Shown one piece after another: positions 9,220-17,754 of a stretch of DNA of 57,527 bases. A program made the translations under genes and the position numbers. Position 1 is the stretch's first letter; every line of letters begins with the position of its first letter. The notes under the pieces were generated by a model. It saw only the letters and a program-made list of their open reading frames with translations. It ran no database searches and had not been told where the DNA came from. Source of the stretch: an uncultured Prevotellaceae bacterium. GTDB lineage: Bacteria; Bacteroidota; Bacteroidia; Bacteroidales; Bacteroidaceae. Location: contig CAMVUB010000010.1 of NCBI GenBank assembly GCA_947170495.1, positions 1 through 57,527 of the forward strand. The letters are read 5' to 3'.

Positions 9220-10479
9220 GTGAAACGCGTTTTTCTACATTTATTATATATAAGTGCGTCTGTTTTGCTCTGTCTGACGGGGGTCTCCTGTCATGACACC
9301 ATCGACGAGCCCGAGCCTGAGAAGCCGGGTAAGCCGGGCAAGAAGATGGCGCGCACGCTCATCGTGTATATGGCGGGTGAGAACTCGCTGGCAGACATGG
9401 TGAGCTACGACTCGCTGGAGATTGCCCAGGGGCTGAGCACCGTCGGCGTGGACCATCGTGTGGTGGTGTATATCGATGATACCAAGTCGAGCCGCCTCTG
9501 CGTGGGTACGCGCGACGAGAAGCTGCAGGTGGTGAAGACCTACGCCCGGAACGTCTGCAGCACGGACAGCGCCGAGATGGAGAACATCCTGCGCGAGATT
9601 ACCTCGACATACCCCGCCGAGCACTACGGCCTGATGCTGTGGAGCCATGCCTCGGGCTGGCTGCCCTCGACGAACAAGAAGAGTGCGCGCCGTCGCGTCT
9701 ATGGCGTCGATAACGGCCAGCGGCGGGGCGATCAAAACAGTAATTTTGGCCCGCAGATGGAGCTGACCACGCTGGCCAACGTGCTGAGCCATCTGCCGCA
9801 CTTCGACTATATCTTCTTCGACGCGTGCTTCATGCAATGTATAGAGACGGCCTATCAGCTGCGCCACGTCACGGACTATGTCATCGGCTCGCCCGCCGAG
9901 ATACCTGGTTATGGAGCGCCCTACGACAATATTCTGTCCCCGTTGTGCCAGATTGCCGAGGGTGACAACCTCGCGAATCTGATGAATGCGATGGATATCT
10001 ACGTGGATTATTACGAGAATGGAGATGGGAATCAGTACAAGGGTGCAGAATTGTCCCTTGTGCGCACGTCGGCGCTGGAGGCGCTGATGACAGCAACTGC
10101 CCCCCATCTGCAACGCATCTTCGCCAACCGAACGACCCCCGACTGCTCCGCCGTGCAGCAATTCTACTACAACCCGTCGCAAAATACGCAGTACTACGAC
10201 CTGCAGAACCTGATGTACCACCACCTCAGCGCCGAGGAGTATGCCGCGTGGCTGACGGTCTTCGATGCTGCCGTGCCCCTGTCGCGACTCTCGCCCACGT
10301 GGTACTCGACGCATGCCCATCCCACCAACGGCAATTACTGTCGTATCGCGGAACCCGCCTACACGGGCGGCATCTCCGTCTTCGTGCCCTCCGTCACCTA
10401 CGCACAGCGCGGCTATGTCACGGCCTATCACGCCTATGACTGGTACAAGGACACGGGGCTGAGCGCTACCGGATGGTGA
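9220..10479 (+). CDS. Clostripain-family (C11) cysteine peptidase, lipoprotein
   Basis: 419 residues starting with GTG. The signal segment VFLHLLYISASVLLCLTGVSC ends in a lipobox Cys at about residue 24, so a cell-surface or periplasmic lipoprotein is expected. The catalytic dyad of family C11 is clear: His143 in LMLWSHASGW and Cys203 in YIFFDACFMQCIE, with ARTLIVYMAGENSLA as the first beta strand. Such enzymes cut after Arg or Lys and are common in gut and oral Bacteroidales. A Pro/Lys-rich linker follows the lipid anchor. The GTG start is supported by the promoter 5 nt upstream. It is followed on the same strand by a small gene 29 nt downstream. Confidence 0.9.
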   Translation: MKRVFLHLLYISASVLLCLTGVSCHDTIDEPEPEKPGKPGKKMARTLIVYMAGENSLADMVSYDSLEIAQGLSTVGVDHRVVVYIDDTKSSRLCVGTRDEKLQVVKTYARNVCSTDSAEMENILREITSTYPAEHYGLMLWSHASGWLPSTNKKSARRRVYGVDNGQRRGDQNSNFGPQMELTTLANVLSHLPHFDYIFFDACFMQCIETAYQLRHVTDYVIGSPAEIPGYGAPYDNILSPLCQIAEGDNLANLMNAMDIYVDYYENGDGNQYKGAELSLVRTSALEALMTATAPHLQRIFANRTTPDCSAVQQFYYNPSQNTQYYDLQNLMYHHLSAEEYAAWLTVFDAAVPLSRLSPTWYSTHAHPTNGNYCRIAEPAYTGGISVFVPSVTYAQRGYVTAYHAYDWYKDTGLSATGW

Positions 10480-10508
10480 CGAACACTTAGAACAACAACG
10501 CTACGAAT

Positions 10509-10763
10509 ATGGCATCCGTTAACACCTGTTACAAACCCTCCTTCACGAACGCCGAGATTGACGAGGCCATCGCGTGGTTCGAGAAGAACAAGGACCAGCT
10601 GCCCGCCTCCATGACCCTCGGCAGCGGCATCACCATTCCCGATCTGAAGCTGACTGTGGAGGAGATGATCGTGCATCTGCGTGAGCGCGCGAAGGAAAAC
10701 AACACCTACAGCGGCCAGTTCTCCCTCCTCCTGGAAATCCGAAAGAGAGCCATGGGGAATTGA
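10509..10763 (+). CDS. Small protein, DUF6965-like, function unknown
   Basis: 84 residues, no signal peptide or membrane segment. The sequence runs FTNAEIDEAIAWFEKN-KDQLPASMTLGSGITIPDLKLTVEEMI and ends in a basic helix (LLEIRKRAMGN). The order helix, LP, TxxxGxxIxDLxxxVE, helix resembles small DUF6965 proteins of Bacteroidetes; I am not certain. It lies 29 nt after the C11 peptidase and probably shares its transcript. The last codons overlap the start of an AATTGAAAA-type repeat. Confidence 0.6.
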   Translation: MASVNTCYKPSFTNAEIDEAIAWFEKNKDQLPASMTLGSGITIPDLKLTVEEMIVHLRERAKENNTYSGQFSLLLEIRKRAMGN

Positions 10764-10944
10764 AAATTGAGAATTGGAAATGGACAATAAAAATGATTAT
10801 ATTGGAAACGAATGGTCGTAATGACCATAATTTTCTACCAAAAGTAAGTTAAAAACATGAATTAAATTATGAGAATTATGAACATTAGTTTCAATGAAAA
10901 ATGTCCGTGTCTTTCCGTTCTATTCCGTGTATTTCTGTGAATAA
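10757..10944 (+). repeat. Intergenic repeat, copy A (upstream of pepP)
   Basis: About 185 bp sharing most of its length with copy B at 12371-12551. Blocks shared in the same order: AATTGAAAATTGAGAAT, TATTGGAAACGAATGG, CATAATTT, GAGAATTATGAACATTAG, then TCCGTG / TTTCCGTTCTATTCCGT and ATTTCTGTGAATAA. It contains the hairpin ATGGTC-gtaat-GACCAT. It sits between a gene end and a gene start. Confidence 0.75.
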
Positions 10945-10985
10945 TTAAACCTGAAACTTGAAACCTGAAACTAAAATATAAAATC

Positions 10986-12377
10986 ATGTTATTCGACAAG
11001 CAAACGTATATCACTCGCCGCCAGACGTTGCGGCAGCGTGTGAAGAGCGGACTCATCGTGCTCTTCGGCAATAACGACGCGCCGATGAACTACCCCGCCA
11101 ATGTCTATAAGTTCCGTCAGGATAGCACCTTCCTCTATTATTTCGGTCAGCATCGCGAGGGCCTCTGTGGCGTCATCGATGCGGACTCCGGCGAGGAGTG
11201 GCTGCTGGGCGATGACATCTCGCTCGACGATATCGTGTGGTTCGGCGCCGTCGATAGCGTGGCCGATATGGCAGTGCAGAGTGGTGTGGCGAAGAGCGCC
11301 CCGATGGCGCAGCTGGCCACCCTCGTGGAGCAGGCCCGCAAGCAAGGTCGCGCGCTGCATTTCCTCCCGCCCTACCGCCACGACACGATGATCAAGCTCA
11401 TGGACCTCACGGGCATCCACCCGCGTGACCAGCGTGCGAAGGCCAGCGTCACACTCATCAAGGCCGTCGTGGATCAGCGCGCCGTGAAGTCGGCGGGCGA
11501 GGTAGCCGAGATCGAGCGCGCCTGCGCCATCGGCTACGAGATGCACACCACCGCGATGCGTATGTGCCGTCCCGGTGTCACCGAGCAGGAGATTGCCGGC
11601 ACTCTGGCGGGCATCGCCAATGCCAAGGGCGGCCTCAGCTTCCCCACCATCCTGTCCATGCACGGCGAGATACAGCACGGCTATCCCTCAACCCGTCCCT
11701 TGGAGGCCGGGCGCTTGATGCTCTGCGACTGCGGTGCCGAAACCAACGAGAACTACTGCTCCGACAACACCCGCGTGACCCCCATCAGCGGCCGCTTCAC
11801 CCCGAAGCAGCGCGACATCTACGAGGCCGTTGCTGCCGCCCACGACCGCGTGCATGAGATGGCGGCGCCTGGTGTGAAATGGTGGGACTGCCACTTCGCC
11901 GCCGCCCGTGTCATCACCGAGCGCCTGAAGGACATCGGCCTCATGAAGGGTAACACCGACGATGCGCTCGCCAACGGCGCCCACGCCATGTTCTTCGTCC
12001 ACGGTCTGGGGCACATGATGGGTATGGACGTGCACGATATGGAGGGCCTCGGACAGATCTACGTCGGCTTCGACGACGAGGTGCGACCCAATCTTGATCA
12101 GTTCGGCACCTGCTACCTGCGCTGCGGACGCCGTCTGCAGGAGGGCTTCGTGATGACCGACGAGCCCGGCATCTACTTCATTCCCGCCCTCATCGACGAC
12201 TGGAAAGCCCGCGGACATAACAAGGAGTTCATCAACTTCGACAAGGTCGAGGAGTACCGCGACTTCGGCGGTGTCCGCCTCGAGGACGACCTCCTCATCA
12301 CCCCCGACGGCTGCCGCTACCTCGGCGAGCAGATGATCCCCTACAAAGTCGAGGACGTGGAAGCGTTTATTAATTGA
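10986..12377 (+). CDS. pepP: Xaa-Pro aminopeptidase, M24B family
   Basis: 463 residues, cytoplasmic. Releases N-terminal residues preceding proline. An N-terminal creatinase-like domain (DSTFLYYFGQHREG, GEEWLLGDD) is followed by the pita-bread catalytic domain. The metal ligands are visible: two Asp in LCDCGAETNENYCSDNTRV, His in FFVHGLGHMMGMDVHD, Glu in TDEPGIYF and Glu in GVRLEDDLLI. The start at 10986 gives a normal N-terminus. The 5' region is filled by repeat copy A and no promoter box is obvious. The next gene is a second peptidase with the related repeat copy B in front. Confidence 0.95.
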   Translation: MLFDKQTYITRRQTLRQRVKSGLIVLFGNNDAPMNYPANVYKFRQDSTFLYYFGQHREGLCGVIDADSGEEWLLGDDISLDDIVWFGAVDSVADMAVQSGVAKSAPMAQLATLVEQARKQGRALHFLPPYRHDTMIKLMDLTGIHPRDQRAKASVTLIKAVVDQRAVKSAGEVAEIERACAIGYEMHTTAMRMCRPGVTEQEIAGTLAGIANAKGGLSFPTILSMHGEIQHGYPSTRPLEAGRLMLCDCGAETNENYCSDNTRVTPISGRFTPKQRDIYEAVAAAHDRVHEMAAPGVKWWDCHFAAARVITERLKDIGLMKGNTDDALANGAHAMFFVHGLGHMMGMDVHDMEGLGQIYVGFDDEVRPNLDQFGTCYLRCGRRLQEGFVMTDEPGIYFIPALIDDWKARGHNKEFINFDKVEEYRDFGGVRLEDDLLITPDGCRYLGEQMIPYKVEDVEAFIN

Positions 12378-12551
12378 AAATTGAGAATGGATAATTAGAG
12401 GAAAGGATTTTATTGGAAACGAATGGGCGTAATGGCCATAATTTATACCAAAGTAAGTAAATAGCCTGAATTAAAAGATGAGAATTATGAACATTAGTTT
12501 CCATAAAAAAGTCCGTGTTTTTCCGTTCTATTCCGTATATTTCTGTGAATA
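12371..12551 (+). repeat. Intergenic repeat, copy B (upstream of the C1 peptidase gene)
   Basis: Partner of copy A (10757-10944) with the same block order and similar length. Differences are scattered substitutions and short indels. The hairpin arm differs (ATGGGC / GGCCAT, one mismatch). The two copies lie 1.6 kb apart, each ending shortly before a peptidase gene. Confidence 0.75.
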
Positions 12552-12585
12552 AAACCAATCATCATTCATCAATCATAAATCAACA

Positions 12586-13785
12586 ATGAAAAAATTCTTT
12601 TCCATCGCCCTCCTGACACTCTTCTGTGTCAACGGCGCACAAGCACAGGAGGAGAAACCCTCCAACAAACCCGTCTTCACGACCGTGAAGGAACTCCCCA
12701 TCACCAGCGTCAAGAACCAGAACCGCAGCGGCACATGCTGGGCTTACAGCACCCTGAGCTTCTTCGAGGCTGAAATCCTGAAGGCCACCGGCAAGAGCTA
12801 CGACCTGGCCGAGATGTTCATCGCTAACAAGGACTACCTGGAGCGTGCCGAGCTCACCGTGCGCATGCATGGTGACAGCCAGTTCGCACAGGGCGGCAGC
12901 GCCGGCGACGTCCTCCTCATCATCAAGAACCACGGCATCGTTCCCGAGACCGCTATGGCGCTGCCCGGCACGCTCGTGGGCGACACGCTGGCCAACTTCA
13001 ATGAGTTCTTCAGCGTGATGGAACCCTACGTGGAAGCCGTCTCCAAGTCGAAGTCCAAGACCATCTCCTCGCAGTGGAAGCAAGGTCTGCAGGGCATCAT
13101 CGATGCCTATATCGGCGCTACCCCCGAGACCTTCGAGTACGAGGGCAAGACCTACACCCCGAAGAGCTTCGCCCAGAGCCTCGGCCTCAACTGGGACGAC
13201 TATGTGAGCATCACCAGCTACACGCACCATCCCTTCTACACCAGCTTCGCTGTGGAGGTGCAGGACAACTGGCGCTGGGACCACAGCTACAATGTCCCCA
13301 TGGACGAGATGATGCAGATCATCGACAATGCCATTGAGAACGGCTACACCATCGCATGGGGCGGCGACGTCTCTGACGACGGCTTCACCCGTCAGGGCCT
13401 CGGCATCCTCTACGACCTCAAGGCGGGCGGTGAGAGCCTCACGGGCAGCGATCAGGCCAAGTGGCTCGGCCTGAAGCCCGGCGAGCGCAAGAACTTCCTC
13501 GAGGAACTCGGTGTCAACGCCCCCGAGGCTACCCCCTCCCAGGAGCAGCGCCAGAAGGACTTCGACAACTGGACCCTCACCGACGACCACGGTATGCACA
13601 TCTACGGCCTCGCCAAGGACCAGAACGGCCGCGAGTACTACATGGTCAAGAACTCATGGGGTGAGACCGGCGACTATAAAGGCTCCTGGTACATGACCAA
13701 GAACTACATCGCTGCGCGCACCATGGACTTCCTCGTCAACAAGAACGCCATCCCCAAACCAATCCGCAAAAAACTCGGTATATAA
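12586..13785 (+). CDS. Secreted C1B cysteine aminopeptidase (PepC/bleomycin hydrolase-like)
   Basis: 399 residues with a signal peptide cut after about residue 20 (FFSIALLTLFCVNGAQAQ). The papain-like triad of the C1B family is present: Cys51 in KNQNRSGTCWAYST, His335 in TDDHGMHIYG and Asn356 in VKNSWGE. Unlike cytoplasmic PepC, this one is exported. It probably trims peptides in the periplasm or outside the cell. A strong terminator follows at 13815. It is the second peptidase gene in a row after pepP. Confidence 0.93.
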   Translation: MKKFFSIALLTLFCVNGAQAQEEKPSNKPVFTTVKELPITSVKNQNRSGTCWAYSTLSFFEAEILKATGKSYDLAEMFIANKDYLERAELTVRMHGDSQFAQGGSAGDVLLIIKNHGIVPETAMALPGTLVGDTLANFNEFFSVMEPYVEAVSKSKSKTISSQWKQGLQGIIDAYIGATPETFEYEGKTYTPKSFAQSLGLNWDDYVSITSYTHHPFYTSFAVEVQDNWRWDHSYNVPMDEMMQIIDNAIENGYTIAWGGDVSDDGFTRQGLGILYDLKAGGESLTGSDQAKWLGLKPGERKNFLEELGVNAPEATPSQEQRQKDFDNWTLTDDHGMHIYGLAKDQNGREYYMVKNSWGETGDYKGSWYMTKNYIAARTMDFLVNKNAIPKPIRKKLGI

Positions 13786-13814
13786 GCCGCAGATAATATA
13801 AATTAGGTGAAAAA

Positions 13815-13856
13815 CGGTCGTTTAGTGAAAATAAACACTAAACGACCGCTTTTTAT
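13815..13856 (+). terminator. Terminator after the C1 peptidase gene
   Basis: Perfect 13-bp stem CGGTCGTTTAGTG / CACTAAACGACCG with an 8-nt loop, followed by CTTTTTATT. Confidence 0.9.
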
Positions 13857-13870
13857 TGAAAATTTTTGCG

Positions 13871-13878
13871 TACCTTTG
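13871..13878 (+). promoter_or_regulatory. -7 promoter box for recJ-recQ
   Basis: TACCTTTG, perfect consensus, 52 nt before the recJ ATG at 13930 and just after the terminator at 13815-13856. Confidence 0.7.
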
Positions 13879-13929
13879 GGCACTTTATATAGGCATTCGC
13901 GAAAGAATTAGGATAAAAATAACATATAA

Positions 13930-15651
13930 ATGAGCTACAAATGGAATTACGAACCTCCCACACCAGAGCGTCAGGAAGCGGCTAAAGCATTGGCTCGCGA
14001 GGTAGGCATTCACCCTGCCTTGGGACTCTTGCTGCTGGACCGCGGCGTGACGACGGTTGCGGAGGCAAGACATTTCTTCCGGCCAGCCATCAGTGAACTG
14101 TTGGATCCTTTCCTCTTCCGCGATATGCGCATAGCGGTGGATCGGCTGAATATGGCTTTGGGGCGTAAGGAACGTATCTTAGTGTATGGAGACTACGATG
14201 TGGATGGCTGCACGGCTGTGGCCCTCGTCTATCGTTTTCTCCAGCGTTTTACGACCAACATCGATTTCTACATTCCTGACCGCTACGAGGAGGGTTATGG
14301 CGTCAGCTACAAGGGTGTTGACTATGCCCGTGAGACGGGTGTGGGGTTGATTATCGTCCTGGACTGCGGCATCAAGGCCTCGGCGGAGATTGCCTACGCC
14401 AAGGAGCACGGCATCGACTTCATCATCTGCGACCACCACGTGCCCGACGATGAGCTGCCGCCGGCGGTGGCCATCTTGAATGCCAAGCGCGTAGATGCCA
14501 CCTACCCCTACGAACATCTCTCGGGCTGCGGCGTGGGCTTCAAGCTGATGCAGGCCTTCGCCATCGACAACGGTATTCCTTTCTCGCAGCTGATGCCGCT
14601 GCTGGACCTCTGCGCCGTGAGCATCGCGTCGGACATCGTGCCCATCTTAGGTGAGAACCGCGTGCTGGCTTATCACGGCCTCAGACAGATCAACGCCAAC
14701 GCGAGCGTGGGCCTGAAGGCGATTATCGAGATCTGCGGACTGAACGATCGTGAGGTGACGATGAACGATATCATCTTCCGAATCGGGCCGCGCATCAATG
14801 CCAGCGGGCGTATGCAGAATGGTGGCGAGGCGGTGGCGCTGCTCGTGGAGCGCGACCCGGACCGCGCGCACCGCATGGCGCTGCAGATCAACGCCTACAA
14901 CGACCAGCGCAAGGATCTCGACAAGGAGATGACCCACGAGGCCAACAGCATCGTGGAGCGTCTGGACCCGGGTCACGAGCACAAGGCGCTGGTGGTCTAT
15001 AACGAGGAGTGGCACAAGGGTGTCATCGGTATCGTGGCATCGCGCCTGACGGAGGTGTACTGCCGTCCGGCAGTGGTGCTGACGCGCTCGGATGATATGG
15101 CTACAGGGTCGGCGCGCAGCGTGGCAGGCTTCGACATCTACAGCGCCATCGCCTCGTGTCGCGACCTGCTGGAGAACTTCGGCGGTCACACCTACGCCGC
15201 GGGTCTCTCGATGAAGGTGGAGAATGTGCCCGAGTTCAAGCGCCGTTTCGAGGAGTATGTGGAGACGCACATCCTGCCCACGCAGATACAGCCGGAACTG
15301 AACATCGACGGGAAACTGGAGTTCAAGGACCTGAGCATCCGCTTCTACAACGACCTGCGCAAGTTTGCGCCCTTCGGACCTGACAACCAGCGTCCGCTGT
15401 TCTGCACGGAGCATGTCTATGACTTCGGCACCAGCAAGGTCGTGGGGCACCATCAGGAGCATATCAAGTTGGAGCTCGTAGATAACAAGAGCAACCATAT
15501 CGTCAATGGCATCGCCTTCGGTCAGAGTTCGCAGGTGCGGCTCATCAAGACGAAGCAGCCTTTCGACATCTGCTACACGGTGGAGGAGAACAGCCATAAG
15601 CGCGGCGAGGTGCAGCTGCAGATTGAGGACATCAGGCAGAGTGAGGAGTAG
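13930..15651 (+). CDS. recJ: Single-strand-specific exonuclease RecJ
   Basis: 573 residues, 5'-3' ssDNA exonuclease of the RecF and mismatch-repair pathways. The DHH phosphoesterase motifs are present: VYGDYDVDGCTAV, LDCGIKA and ICDHHVPDDE. The DHHA1 motif is NFGGHTYAAGLSM and an OB domain forms the C-terminus. The TAG stop (15649-15651) overlaps the left border (T)AGACCC of a palindromic element, so the last codon and stop are at the insertion edge. recQ follows with its start codon inside the same element. Confidence 0.96.
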   Translation: MSYKWNYEPPTPERQEAAKALAREVGIHPALGLLLLDRGVTTVAEARHFFRPAISELLDPFLFRDMRIAVDRLNMALGRKERILVYGDYDVDGCTAVALVYRFLQRFTTNIDFYIPDRYEEGYGVSYKGVDYARETGVGLIIVLDCGIKASAEIAYAKEHGIDFIICDHHVPDDELPPAVAILNAKRVDATYPYEHLSGCGVGFKLMQAFAIDNGIPFSQLMPLLDLCAVSIASDIVPILGENRVLAYHGLRQINANASVGLKAIIEICGLNDREVTMNDIIFRIGPRINASGRMQNGGEAVALLVERDPDRAHRMALQINAYNDQRKDLDKEMTHEANSIVERLDPGHEHKALVVYNEEWHKGVIGIVASRLTEVYCRPAVVLTRSDDMATGSARSVAGFDIYSAIASCRDLLENFGGHTYAAGLSMKVENVPEFKRRFEEYVETHILPTQIQPELNIDGKLEFKDLSIRFYNDLRKFAPFGPDNQRPLFCTEHVYDFGTSKVVGHHQEHIKLELVDNKSNHIVNGIAFGQSSQVRLIKTKQPFDICYTVEENSHKRGEVQLQIEDIRQSEE

Positions 15652-15778
15652 ACCCTCCCCCCTGCCCCTCCCTTGTAGGGCGGGGAGTAATTACTATCAG
15701 GAAATGAATGCGAATGATAGTCAACAGGCAAAGGTATCTACTCCCCTCCCTACAAGGGAGGGGCAGGGGGGAGGGTCT
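15650..15778. repeat. Palindromic element, AGACCC class, between recJ and recQ
   Basis: 129 bp with a nearly perfect 31-bp terminal inverted repeat (AGACCCTCCCCCCTGCCCCT and its complement), surrounding about 65 bp of lower GC. The left end supplies bases of the recJ stop codon. The core supplies the recQ start (15704), and the right arm is read as STPLPTREGQGGGS. It is the same architecture as the element at 20183-20317. Confidence 0.9.
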
Positions 15779-17653
15779 TTGTCTATCTTACACCAATATT
15801 TCGGCTTCTCCTCCTTTCGCGGTATTCAGGAGGAGATCATCGAGAGCATAGGGGCGGGGCGCGATACGCTGGGCCTGATGCCTACGGGCGGCGGCAAGAG
15901 CATCACCTTCCAGGTGCCGGCGCTGGCGATGGACGGCATCTGCCTCGTCATCAGTCCGCTCATCGCCTTGATGAAGGATCAGGTGGCGCATCTGCGCGAG
16001 CGCGGTATCAAGGCGGCAGCCGTCTATACGGGTATGACGCACGACGAGATCATCGTGGCGCTGGAAAACTGCATCTTCGGCAATTACAAGTTCTTATATG
16101 TCTCGCCCGAACGCCTGCACTCGGAGCTCTTTCAGGCGAAACTCGCCCACATGAAGGTGAGCTTCATCACCGTCGATGAGGCGCATTGCATCTCGCAGTG
16201 GGGCTATGACTTCCGACCGTCGTACACGGAGATCGTGCAGATCCGCAAGCTGCTGCCCAAGGCGCCTGTGCTGGCGCTGACGGCCACGGCCACGCCCGCC
16301 GTCGTAGAGGACATACAGCGGCAGCTGGGCTTCCGTGAGCCGAACGTGAAGCGCATGAGTTTTGTGCGGTCGAACCTGGCCTATGCCGTGGAGCGTGTCA
16401 CGACGACGAAGGAGCAGACCGTGTTGGAACTGCTGCAGCAGCACCCGGGTTCGGCCATTGTCTATACGCGCAGTCGCATCGCCACCTACGAGCTCGCGGC
16501 ATGGCTCTCAGCCCAAGGTGTCTCGGCCACCCATTTCCATGCGGGTCTCACGCATCGCGAGAAGACGGAGCGGGCAGACGCCTGGCAACGGGGCGACATA
16601 CGGGTCATCGTAGCCACGAACGCCTTTGGTATGGGTATCGACAAACCCGATGTGCGCTGTGTCATCCATTTCGATATCCCCGACTCCCCGGAGGCGTATT
16701 TCCAGGAGGCGGGACGAGCAGGGCGCGATGGCGAGCGTGCCGACGCCATCCTGCTGTATGACGAGCGCTCAGTGGCCGTCCTCAAACGTCGCATCGAGGA
16801 CACGTTCCCGCCGGAGGAATATGTGGCGCAGGTGTATGAGGATGTCTGCTGTTTCCTGCAGATGGCGATGGGCGACGGGCGTGGCGTCACGCGCGAATTC
16901 GCCCTGGAGCAGTTTTGCCAGGCCTTCAAGCACTTCCCCGTGCGGGCCTACAACGCCCTGCAGCTCCTCTCGCGTGCCGGCTATATCGAATGGGCCGACG
17001 CCGAGGAGAACCACAGCCGCGTGATGATGACCTGTCAGCGACAGGAGTTCTACACGTTCCAGCTGTCGCCCGCCATGGAGCGCGTCATTCATTATCTGCT
17101 GCGCACCTGCACGGGCATCTTCAGCGAGTATGCCTATATCGACGAAAAGGAGATGGCGGCGACGCTGGGAATGCCGGAGCAGCTGGTGAGTGAGCAGCTG
17201 GTGGAGCTGAGCCGCAGGCACATCCTGCGTTTCATACCGCGTAAGTTCATCCCGTATATCACCTTCGTGCAGCGCCGTGTGGAGCGCGAGGAGATCGTGC
17301 TGCCCAAGACCGTCTATGCCGACCGCAAGCGCGAGATGGCGGAGCGCGTGGAGACGATGGTCGGCTATCTGATGACGCCGGAGTGCCGCAGCGTGTATCT
17401 CGTGGGGTATTTCGGCGAGAAAGATGCGAAGGCGTGTGGCGTCTGTGACAACTGCCGCAGTGGGGGAGAAGACCGCCCGACATGGTCGCCCGAGGAGGAG
17501 AAGGCCTTGTGCCAGCGCATCCTCGATTATGTGGAGAAAGAGCACGTGACCTCCCTTACTCAGATTCATTTCCCCGACGTGCCGGACAGCCTGCTGGGAG
17601 AGTTCCTGCACCGCCTGATGTTGGAGGAACGGCTGCCTTCCTTCTTGACATAA
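15704..17653 (+). CDS. recQ: ATP-dependent DNA helicase RecQ (RecQ-zinc type, no HRDC)
   Basis: 649 residues from the ATG at 15704. A longer open frame exists but is recJ in another frame. Helicase motifs: LMPTGGGKSITFQ (Walker A), TVDEAHCISQWGYDFRP (DEAH) and EAGRAGRDGE (motif VI). The zinc-binding cysteines are in ACGVCDNC. After a winged-helix region the protein ends with a short helical segment; I see no HRDC domain. Residues 1 to about 26, including TPLPTREGQGGGS, are encoded by the palindromic element at 15650-15778. The conserved protein begins at LHQYFGFSSFRG. Start codon and N-terminus are therefore element-derived. Confidence 0.95.
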   Translation: MNANDSQQAKVSTPLPTREGQGGGSLSILHQYFGFSSFRGIQEEIIESIGAGRDTLGLMPTGGGKSITFQVPALAMDGICLVISPLIALMKDQVAHLRERGIKAAAVYTGMTHDEIIVALENCIFGNYKFLYVSPERLHSELFQAKLAHMKVSFITVDEAHCISQWGYDFRPSYTEIVQIRKLLPKAPVLALTATATPAVVEDIQRQLGFREPNVKRMSFVRSNLAYAVERVTTTKEQTVLELLQQHPGSAIVYTRSRIATYELAAWLSAQGVSATHFHAGLTHREKTERADAWQRGDIRVIVATNAFGMGIDKPDVRCVIHFDIPDSPEAYFQEAGRAGRDGERADAILLYDERSVAVLKRRIEDTFPPEEYVAQVYEDVCCFLQMAMGDGRGVTREFALEQFCQAFKHFPVRAYNALQLLSRAGYIEWADAEENHSRVMMTCQRQEFYTFQLSPAMERVIHYLLRTCTGIFSEYAYIDEKEMAATLGMPEQLVSEQLVELSRRHILRFIPRKFIPYITFVQRRVEREEIVLPKTVYADRKREMAERVETMVGYLMTPECRSVYLVGYFGEKDAKACGVCDNCRSGGEDRPTWSPEEEKALCQRILDYVEKEHVTSLTQIHFPDVPDSLLGEFLHRLMLEERLPSFLT

Positions 17654-17719
17654 GTGATATTTTGCGGCCTCGAAGAGCGATTTTGCGCGCGTTATGCGTG
17701 CGTTTTGATATTTATTGAC

Positions 17720-17727
17720 TACTTTTG
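17720..17727 (+). promoter_or_regulatory. -7 promoter box for the threonine operon
   Basis: TACTTTTG, consensus TAnnTTTG, 27 nt before the thrA ATG. No leader peptide or attenuator is visible in 17654-17754. Confidence 0.65.
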
Positions 17728-17754
17728 CACGCAAAATAAGCATCTGAAGGATTC

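Noticed and set aside
15506..15703. N-terminal extension of recQ
   Set aside because: The open frame upstream of the ATG at 15704 overlaps recJ in another frame and has an Arg/Ser-rich, non-protein-like sequence.
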